5,165 nucleotides of DNA, from the NCBI GenBank assembly GCA_017469605.1, contig JAFUGB010000354.1:1-5165 (forward strand), given 5' to 3'. Position numbers and translations under genes: made by a program. Source of the stretch: Clostridia bacterium. GTDB taxonomy: Bacteria; Bacillota; Clostridia; Christensenellales; Aristaeellaceae. The notes beneath the pieces were generated by a model, which did no database searches, was not told the DNA's origin, and saw nothing but the letters and a program-made list of their open reading frames with translations. This document shows, one piece after another, positions 1 through 4,664 of this stretch; within the stretch, counting starts at the first letter, position 1, and every line of letters begins with the position of its first letter.

Positions 1-1050
1 CGAGAATTCCCTTATTTGAACGAGGTATATGAAAAGTATGCCGACAGCGTGGCCTTTATCGCCCTGTCCTGTGAAAGCCAGGATTCCATGGAAAAGATCG
101 AGACGTTCCGTGAAAGCCATGGCGTCGCCTTCCCCATGGGCAGCGATACCGATACCGCCCTGGCCCAATATGTGTATGCCGCGGCCATTCCCACCACGGT
201 GATTGTGGACCGCTTTGGCAACGCCGCTTTTATGCGTTCGGGAAGCTTCCGGGATGCCAATGAGGTGGAACGGCTGGTGACGGCTTTCCTGGGGGAAAGC
301 TATACCGAAACCCGCGTGTATACCGATATCCCCAGAAGCAGCGCCACGGCGGCCTTTCCTGTGGCGGCCGAACGGGATGTCATCGTGGAAAATCCCTCGG
401 CCCAGCGCGTTACCGTTTTCTGGAAGGAAGAGGATACCGGCATGCCGGTGTATGTGATCAATGATGACGAGGCCCAATTGCGTCTGGTGTTCGATGCGGA
501 AGCCGATCCGGACGACATGATCTATTATGATTATACGCTGGAAGCGCTGAACACGCTGTCTTCCCTGCTGACCGATGACCGGACCGCTTACCGCTATGAT
601 CAGGCCATGCCTTCCGCCAGAGACCAATACCATTATACGGCCGGCGTGCTGGCTGGGTACAGTGAAAGCGACGACCGGGATATGATGGTATACTTTATTT
701 CCTCCGAGGATTATATCGAAGAATTTATGGCGGATTTCCGTGCCCAGGGATATGATGTGACCTGGGCCTATGCCGACGGGGAAACACAGCCGGAAGCCGC
801 CGCTTATATCATTCACGCGGTTGACCAGAACAATGACGCTGTTCCCGGCGTGTATGTCAATTTCTGCACCGACACCGCGTGCACCACCGTAAAAGCCGAT
901 GACGACGGCGTGATCACCTTTGAAGGCGAGCCCGATGCATATCACGTGGTGCTGCTCAAGGCGCCTGCGGGCTACAGCTTTGATCAGGATTTTGAGCTGT
1001 ACACCGCTGCGGAGTATGGCCAGTGGCTGCTGCGGATCAGGAAGGATTGA
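1..1050 (+). CDS. Thioredoxin-like (TlpA/redoxin-type) exported protein with C-terminal Cna-B-like domain, 5'-truncated by window edge
   Basis: The frame is open from base 1 (first codons read R-E-F-P-Y) to TGA at 1048-1050, giving 349 visible residues; the true start is outside the window. Residues 1-97 look like the second part of a thioredoxin fold of the TlpA/AhpC-TSA type: the REFPYLNEVYEKYAD helix normally sits directly behind a WCxxC motif, then a FIALS strand, then IPTTVIVDRFGN with the cis-proline at residue 64. The redox motif should therefore be encoded just left of base 1, which cannot be confirmed here. Residues about 100-265 are acidic and Tyr-rich and match no family I recognise. 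Residues about 267-349 resemble a Cna-B/prealbumin-like beta sandwich (VPGVYVNF, then DGVITFEG, then LLKAPAGYSFD) and carry a CX4C pair at 289 and 294. No membrane anchor or sortase motif is seen at the C-terminus. Export is inferred from the architecture because the signal peptide would be upstream. Role: probably extracytoplasmic thiol-disulfide exchange; substrate unknown. Confidence 0.85.
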   Translation, partial: REFPYLNEVYEKYADSVAFIALSCESQDSMEKIETFRESHGVAFPMGSDTDTALAQYVYAAAIPTTVIVDRFGNAAFMRSGSFRDANEVERLVTAFLGESYTETRVYTDIPRSSATAAFPVAAERDVIVENPSAQRVTVFWKEEDTGMPVYVINDDEAQLRLVFDAEADPDDMIYYDYTLEALNTLSSLLTDDRTAYRYDQAMPSARDQYHYTAGVLAGYSESDDRDMMVYFISSEDYIEEFMADFRAQGYDVTWAYADGETQPEAAAYIIHAVDQNNDAVPGVYVNFCTDTACTTVKADDDGVITFEGEPDAYHVVLLKAPAGYSFDQDFELYTAAEYGQWLLRIRKD

Positions 1051-1086
1051 GAAGCGGGCCGTACCGTTCCCCGGGCCATTCCCGGC

Positions 1087-1824
1087 TTACAGCACCTTTT
1101 CCAAAAAGCTGATCAGCCGCGGGCTTTCGGGGTGCTCAAACAGCGCGTGACTGGGCTTGTCTTCCTCAATGTGCCCGCCATCCAGAAACAGCGTGCGGCT
1201 GCTGACCTCCCGGGCAAAACGCATTTCATGGGTGACCACGATCATGGTCATGCCGGATTCGGCCAGCGCCTTCATCACGTCCAGCACCTCACCGATCATT
1301 TCGGGGTCCAGGGCGCTGGTGGGCTCGTCAAAGAGCATCACCTCGGGCTCCATCATCAGCGCGCGCACGATGGCGATGTGCTGCTTTTGGCCTCCGCTGA
1401 GCTGGCTGGGATAGGCGTCGGCCTTATCGGCAAGGCCCACCCGCTTCAGCAGGCTCACGGCTTTTTCCTCGGCCTGCTGCCTGGGCATTTTTTTGATTTT
1501 CACCGGCGCGGCGGTAAGGTTGCGCATCACGTTCATATTTTCAAACAGGTTGAACTGCTGGAAAACCATACCCATTTTCTGCCGGTGCAGGTTAATATCG
1601 GTTTTTTTATCGCAAATATCCACGCCGTCAAACAGGATCTGCCCGCTGGTGGGCACTTCCAGCAGGTTCAGGCAGCGCAAAAAGGTGCTTTTGCCGCCGC
1701 CCGAGGGCCCGATGATGCTTACCACCTCGCCCGCGTGGAAGGAGGTGCTGATATCGTTCAGCACGGTGAGCTTGCCAAACTGTTTGGTCAGGTGCTTTAC
1801 CTGGATCATATCATTTCCGGCCAC
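1087..1824 (-). CDS. Polar amino-acid ABC transporter ATP-binding protein (GlnQ/HisP/ArtM type)
   Basis: Cytoplasmic ATPase powering the adjacent importer, 245 residues, the usual length for this family. Visible motifs are Walker A GPSGGGKST (39-47, Lys45), Q-loop VFQQFNLF (Gln89), signature LSGGQ (142-146), Walker B VMLFDEPTSALD (162-173, catalytic Glu167) and switch His199 in VVTHE. The FNLF stretch after the Q-loop and HPESPRLISFL at the end are typical of polar amino-acid importers. The start is taken as GTG at 1824 because AGGAGG (1837-1832) lies 7 nt upstream; the in-frame ATG at 1809 is 22 nt from it and has no good site of its own. The GTG start overlaps the permease gene by 14 nt, suggesting translational coupling. 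Oddity: the segment after the signature reads KQHIAIVRAL where the family normally has QR and ARAL. His149 and Val153 each differ from the common residue by one base. The substrate cannot be told from this subunit. Confidence 0.95.
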   Translation of the reverse strand: MAGNDMIQVKHLTKQFGKLTVLNDISTSFHAGEVVSIIGPSGGGKSTFLRCLNLLEVPTSGQILFDGVDICDKKTDINLHRQKMGMVFQQFNLFENMNVMRNLTAAPVKIKKMPRQQAEEKAVSLLKRVGLADKADAYPSQLSGGQKQHIAIVRALMMEPEVMLFDEPTSALDPEMIGEVLDVMKALAESGMTMIVVTHEMRFAREVSSRTLFLDGGHIEEDKPSHALFEHPESPRLISFLEKVL

Positions 1825-2506
1825 GGCGCATCCTCCTCTCCATCAGGGAAATCAGCCTGCTGCTTCCAAACGTCAGGATACAATAGATAATGGCGGCGAT
1901 GAACAGACACTCCAGCGTTTTATAGTTTTTAGCCTTCACGCCGTTGGTACGGTACATCAGGTCGGCAATGCCGATCACCGAAACGATGGAGCTCTCCTTG
2001 ATCACCGTCACAAATTCGTTGCCCAGGGCAGGCAGGATGTTGCGGATGGCCTGGGGCAGGATCACCAGCAGCATGCTCTGGCTTTTTTTGAAGCCCAGGG
2101 AGCGGGCGGCTTCCATCTGGCCGGCGTCCACCGCCTGAATGCCGCTGCGGATCACCTCGGCCACGTAAGCGCAGCTGTTCAGGCTCATGGCCACGATGCC
2201 GGCGGCGAAACGCTGGAAGTTTTCAATGAAGGGAACGTTGGGGAAGGTGACGCCCATCATGGGCAGGCCGTAAAAAATGAACATGAGCTGCACCATCAGC
2301 GGCGTCCCCCGGAAAAACTCAATATAAGCCGTGGCCAGCCAGCGCAGGGGCTTGAAGCCGCTCAGCTTGGCCATGGCCATCAGGATGCCCAGCAGCGTGC
2401 CGAAAAGCACGGTGAAAAAGGCGATGATCAGCGTATTCTGCACGCCCTCCAGGAAAAAGCTGTAGTATTTTTCCAGCGTCGTCCAAACGTTGACGAAAAA
2501 GGTCAT
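1811..2506 (-). CDS. Polar amino-acid ABC transporter permease (HisM/GlnP/ArtQ type)
   Basis: Inner-membrane subunit of the importer, 231 residues, normal for the His/Glu/Gln/Arg/opine permease family. Hydrophobic segments lie near residues 20-48, 55-82, 98-120, 143-163 and 195-218, consistent with about five membrane spans. The coupling (EAA) loop starts at Glu132 (EAARSLGFKKSQ, conserved Gly138) and runs into LPQAIRNILPALGNEF; it docks on the ATPase encoded next. The IEFFRGTPLMVQL stretch (62-74) is a family hallmark. The ATG at 2506 has AGGAGG six nt upstream (2518-2513). The C-terminus is very basic (ERRMRRGRK), consistent with a cytoplasmic end. Only one permease gene is present, so the transporter is probably a homodimer of this subunit with two ATPases. 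The 82-nt gap upstream, towards the binding-protein gene, carries a strong hairpin. Confidence 0.95.
   Translation of the reverse strand: MTFFVNVWTTLEKYYSFFLEGVQNTLIIAFFTVLFGTLLGILMAMAKLSGFKPLRWLATAYIEFFRGTPLMVQLMFIFYGLPMMGVTFPNVPFIENFQRFAAGIVAMSLNSCAYVAEVIRSGIQAVDAGQMEAARSLGFKKSQSMLLVILPQAIRNILPALGNEFVTVIKESSIVSVIGIADLMYRTNGVKAKNYKTLECLFIAAIIYCILTFGSSRLISLMERRMRRGRK
1832..1837 (-). promoter_or_regulatory. Ribosome binding site of the ATPase gene, deciding a GTG start
   Basis: On the minus strand AGGAGG is followed by 7 nt and then GTG at 1824-1822. It lies inside the last codons of the permease gene, where it encodes part of the ERRM stretch. Its spacing fits the GTG and not the downstream ATG (1809-1807). 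Confidence 0.8.
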
Positions 2507-2512
2507 GTAAAT

Positions 2513-2518
2513 CCTCCT
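2513..2518 (-). promoter_or_regulatory. Ribosome binding site of the permease gene
   Basis: A perfect AGGAGG on the minus strand, followed by ATTTAC and the ATG at 2506-2504. It lies 21 bases beyond the intercistronic hairpin, so the hairpin itself does not occlude it. Confidence 0.8.
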
Positions 2519-2539
2519 GCGCAGTTAAAAACACGGAAA

Positions 2540-2568
2540 GCCGTGAAACCGGGAAACGGTTTCACGGC
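2540..2568 (-). terminator. Intercistronic hairpin: leaky terminator/attenuator or 3' mRNA stabiliser
   Basis: A perfect 12-bp inverted repeat, GCCGTGAAACCG (2540-2551) and its complement (2557-2568), with a 5-nt loop. It lies 20 nt after the stop codon of the binding-protein gene and before the permease gene. On the minus-strand transcript it is followed by TTTCCGTGTTTTTAAC, an interrupted T tract rather than a clean one. By analogy with other binding-protein operons it should cause partial termination, or protect the upstream message from 3' decay, so that more binding protein than permease is made. No promoter is visible between it and the permease, so some read-through must occur. Confidence 0.72.
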
Positions 2569-2588
2569 ATGGGTTTGCTTGGGGTAAA

Positions 2589-3398
2589 TCAGTCGCCGGT
2601 CTCGCCAGAGTCCGCTACGGCGGCGTCATAAGCGGCCTGGTAGGAGCCGTCGGCGGTCACCTTGGCAATTACTTCGTTAATCGCAGCCACCAGGTCCTCG
2701 TTGCCCTTGGCCACTACGACCGCCTTGCCAAAGCTGGCTTCTTCGGCGGTGAACGCAAAGTTGCTTACTTCCAGCTGGCCCTCGCTGCTGGCCACCATGG
2801 ACAGGCCCACGGCAGAGTCCACAACGAAGCCGGCGATGTTGTTGTTAATAGTTTCCAGGGCCAGATTGGGATAATCCTTCAGCTCAAACAGCGTGCTGTC
2901 AGGCAGGGCGTTTTCCACCAGCTGGCTCTGTACGGTGCCCTGCTGGGCGCCTACCTGCAAACCGGCCAGGGACTCCTTGGTGCTGTACTTTTCAGCGTTG
3001 CCGGTCTTGACGATCAGCAACTGGGCGCTGGTCTCATACAGGTCGGAAAAGTCGATCACTTCCGCGCGTTCCTCAGTGCGGGTGAAGGCGGCGATGCCAA
3101 TATCCACCATACCGGTCTTGACCGACTCAATGATGCCGTCAAAATCCATATCCTGGATCTCCAGCTCTACACCCAAAGCTTCAGCGATCTGCTGGGCCAG
3201 CCAGATATCGCAGCCGACGTAATTTGCGTTGTCGTCCAGGTATTCATAAGGGGGATACTTTGCTTCTGTACCCATCACGATCTTTTTGTTGCCCTCGGCC
3301 TGGATCTTGGCCAGTACGCCGTCGGCGGAAGCGGAAACAGTGCCCAGGACCAGCACCAGGGCCATCAGCATTACAAACATTTTCTTCATAGCGTTCAT
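2589..3398 (-). CDS. Periplasmic-type amino-acid substrate-binding protein of the ABC importer (SBP family 3)
   Basis: Extracytoplasmic solute receptor, 269 residues. An N-terminal signal (MNAMKKMF, a hydrophobic run to about residue 19, then VSASA) predicts ordinary signal-peptidase cleavage near Ala25; there is no lipobox cysteine. The mature part shows the family-3 pattern: GTEAKYPPYEYLDD (43-56), YVGCDIWLAQQIAEALG (60-76), then DFDGIIESVKTGMVDIGIAAFTRTEERAEVIDFSDLY (85-121, given here only as a region), the VGAQQGT hinge (149-155) and FVVDSAVGL (191-199). By family analogy Arg111 should bind the ligand alpha-carboxylate and Asp194 the alpha-amino group, so an amino-acid ligand is likely, but the side-chain specificity is not readable. 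The start is ATG 3398 because GGAGGG (3408-3403) is 4 nt upstream. A longer open frame to 3446 is excluded because its ATG lies upstream of the -10 box at 3443-3438, which its first codons would run through. ATG 3389 is possible but 13 nt from the site. It is the first gene of the importer operon. Confidence 0.94.
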   Translation of the reverse strand: MNAMKKMFVMLMALVLVLGTVSASADGVLAKIQAEGNKKIVMGTEAKYPPYEYLDDNANYVGCDIWLAQQIAEALGVELEIQDMDFDGIIESVKTGMVDIGIAAFTRTEERAEVIDFSDLYETSAQLLIVKTGNAEKYSTKESLAGLQVGAQQGTVQSQLVENALPDSTLFELKDYPNLALETINNNIAGFVVDSAVGLSMVASSEGQLEVSNFAFTAEEASFGKAVVVAKGNEDLVAAINEVIAKVTADGSYQAAYDAAVADSGETGD

Positions 3399-3402
3399 TT
3401 TA

Positions 3403-3408
3403 CCCTCC
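3403..3408 (-). promoter_or_regulatory. Ribosome binding site of the binding-protein gene
   Basis: GGAGGG followed by TAAA and the ATG at 3398-3396. The spacing favours this ATG over the in-frame ATG nine bases downstream, and over the upstream in-frame ATG at 3446. Confidence 0.75.
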
Positions 3409-3437
3409 AGATAAAGAAAATTTAATGTACGCGAATT

Positions 3438-3465
3438 ATTATACACAAAAAAAGGAAAATGTCAA
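3438..3465 (-). promoter_or_regulatory. Consensus sigma-A-type promoter of the ABC importer operon
   Basis: On the minus strand TTGACA (3465-3460) and TATAAT (3443-3438) are separated by 16 bp; both hexamers match the housekeeping consensus perfectly. The expected transcription start is around 3430-3432, leaving a leader of about 33 nt with a good ribosome binding site and no room for a riboswitch or T-box. The surrounding 90 bases (3421-3510) contain 20 G or C, far below the flanking genes, as expected for a strong promoter with an A+T-rich upstream region. Confidence 0.88.
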
Positions 3466-3470
3466 GTGGT

Positions 3471-3525
3471 TATGCAAAAATATTGATAAAAAATTTTGTT
3501 TATGCATTTTGAATGCATATATGCA
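3471..3525. promoter_or_regulatory. Cluster of TATGCA/TGCATA words and dyads, possible operator upstream of the importer promoter
   Basis: TATGCA occurs on the + strand at 3471, 3501 and 3520, and its complement TGCATA at 3514. They form an 8-bp inverted repeat with a 3-nt spacer (TATGCATT 3501-3508, AATGCATA 3512-3519) and an overlapping perfect 12-bp palindrome (3514-3525). The first word starts 5 bp upstream of the -35 box. The arrangement suggests binding of a dimeric regulator. The right half overlaps the last codons of the aminotransferase gene. An alternative reading is a weak, A+T-rich terminator for that gene, because on the minus strand the dyad is followed by a run of six T. Function is inferred only. 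Confidence 0.4.
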
Positions 3526-4663
3526 GGTTTTCCAGCCGATCCATGGCCTCCCGGAGCTTGTCCATGGGCACGGTGGCCGCGACGCGGAAATGCCCTTGTC
3601 CGGCCCGGCCGAAAGCGCTGCCGGGGGAGACCAGCAGATGCGTCTCTTCCAGCACAAGATCGCAGAAGGCGTCGTCGGAAAGGCCGGTTTTTTCAATGCC
3701 TGGGAACAGGTAGAACGTGCCCCGGGGGCGGTACAGCGTGATCCAGGGAATGCCCGCCAACCGGTCCGCCGTGTAATATACGCGGTCCCTGTATTGGGCG
3801 ATATAATGCCTGGCGATCTCATCCCGAAGGGACAGGGCGCGCAGGGCAGCGCGCTGGGAAATGGCCGGCGTGGTGTAGGTCATGCCGTTGTTTACGTGCT
3901 GGAACACCCGGATCAGGTCGGGGTGGGCGATGATGCAGCCCACGCGCCAGCCCGTCATCATAAAGTTTTTGCTGAAGCTGTTCAGCGTGATCACCCGGTC
4001 ACGCATGCCCGGCAGCGTGCGCAGCGGAATAAATTCGCCGTCATACAGGTAGCGGGTATAAATCTCATCGGCGGCGATCAGCAGATCGTGCGCCTGGGCG
4101 ATTTGGGCCAGCATTTCCAGCGTGTTCCGATCATAGGCTGCGCCGGTGGGATTGCAGGGAGTATTCAGGATCATGGCCCGTGTGCGGGGCGTAAGGGCGG
4201 CCCGCAGCGCTTCCTCCCGGGGAGCAAAGCCATCCTCCGCCCAGGTGGATACCTCCACGCATTTGCCGCCTGCCAGCTCAATCTGCTGCTTATACACGGC
4301 AAAATAAGGCGCGAATACGATCACTTCATCCCCGGGGTTCAGCAGCGCCAGCAGCACCTGGCTCATGCCCATGCAACTGGAGGTGGTGATCAGCACTTCG
4401 TCAGGCGACACAGCCTGGTTAAAATCCTCCTGCCAGGCGGCACAGATGGCGCTGATCAATTGGGGATCGCCCTTGGGATCGCCATAATGGGTATATCCGG
4501 CTTTGGCGTCGGCAAAGGCGGCGTCGATGATGCGGCCGTCGGTGGTAAAATCGGTATCACCGATGCTCAGGTCAATGACGTCGCTGTAGCGGCGCAGGGC
4601 TTCGATATCCAGCGAAAGACCGCTGCGGGCGTTTTGAAAGCGCTTGGCAATGTATTTCTGCAT
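3500..4663 (-). CDS. Pyridoxal-phosphate-dependent class I/II aminotransferase (fold type I)
   Basis: Cytoplasmic enzyme transferring an amino group between an amino acid and a 2-oxo acid; 387 residues, full length for the aspartate/aromatic aminotransferase superfamily (I-gamma-like). Landmarks are SIGDTDF (33-39, the substrate-side loop, usually G-E-P-D-F), the Y-T-H-Y-G segment (57-61), NPGDEVIVFAPYF (109-121), NTPCNPTG (167-174, Asn171 contacting the cofactor), AADEIYTRYLYDG (197-209, Asp199 pairing with the pyridine nitrogen), SFSKNFMMTGWRVG (229-242, Lys232 forming the Schiff base, Arg240 holding phosphate) and HFRVA (358-362, Arg360 for the substrate carboxylate). All expected catalytic residues are present, so it should be active. 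The loop TTSSCMGM (93-100) differs from the common small-residue G-x-x-A version. ATG 4663 has GGGAGG six nt upstream. It begins 1 nt after the stop of the LarA-like gene, so the two are probably co-transcribed and translationally coupled. The amino-acid specificity cannot be decided. Confidence 0.93.
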   Translation of the reverse strand: MQKYIAKRFQNARSGLSLDIEALRRYSDVIDLSIGDTDFTTDGRIIDAAFADAKAGYTHYGDPKGDPQLISAICAAWQEDFNQAVSPDEVLITTSSCMGMSQVLLALLNPGDEVIVFAPYFAVYKQQIELAGGKCVEVSTWAEDGFAPREEALRAALTPRTRAMILNTPCNPTGAAYDRNTLEMLAQIAQAHDLLIAADEIYTRYLYDGEFIPLRTLPGMRDRVITLNSFSKNFMMTGWRVGCIIAHPDLIRVFQHVNNGMTYTTPAISQRAALRALSLRDEIARHYIAQYRDRVYYTADRLAGIPWITLYRPRGTFYLFPGIEKTGLSDDAFCDLVLEETHLLVSPGSAFGRAGQGHFRVAATVPMDKLREAMDRLENLHICIQNA

Positions 4664-4664
4664 A

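Noticed and set aside
141..158. Short tandem repeat GATACC x2 in the redoxin gene
   Set aside because: It simply encodes Asp-Thr-Asp-Thr; two copies are not more than chance in coding sequence.
1052..1088. Possible bidirectional terminator between the convergent genes
   Set aside because: The stem is imperfect with a long inner loop and there is no T run on either strand.
1132..1890. A 252-residue open frame on the + strand opposite the ATPase gene
   Set aside because: It is antisense to the whole ATPase coding region, His-rich and lacks any domain or ribosome binding site.
1493..2587. A 364-residue open frame on the + strand opposite the ATPase and permease genes
   Set aside because: It crosses two real genes and the intercistronic hairpin, and its translation is low-complexity (His, Gln, Ala, Gly) with no recognisable motif. 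The minus-strand proteins have full family motifs.
3399..3437. Possible riboswitch or T-box leader before the amino-acid importer
   Set aside because: The leader is only about 33 nt from the predicted transcription start to the ATG and has no stable hairpin.
3399..3446. A 16-residue N-terminal extension of the binding protein starting at ATG 3446
   Set aside because: The -10 box at 3438-3443 lies within this stretch, so transcription begins downstream of that ATG. The extension would also spoil the signal peptide, and a good ribosome binding site precedes ATG 3398.
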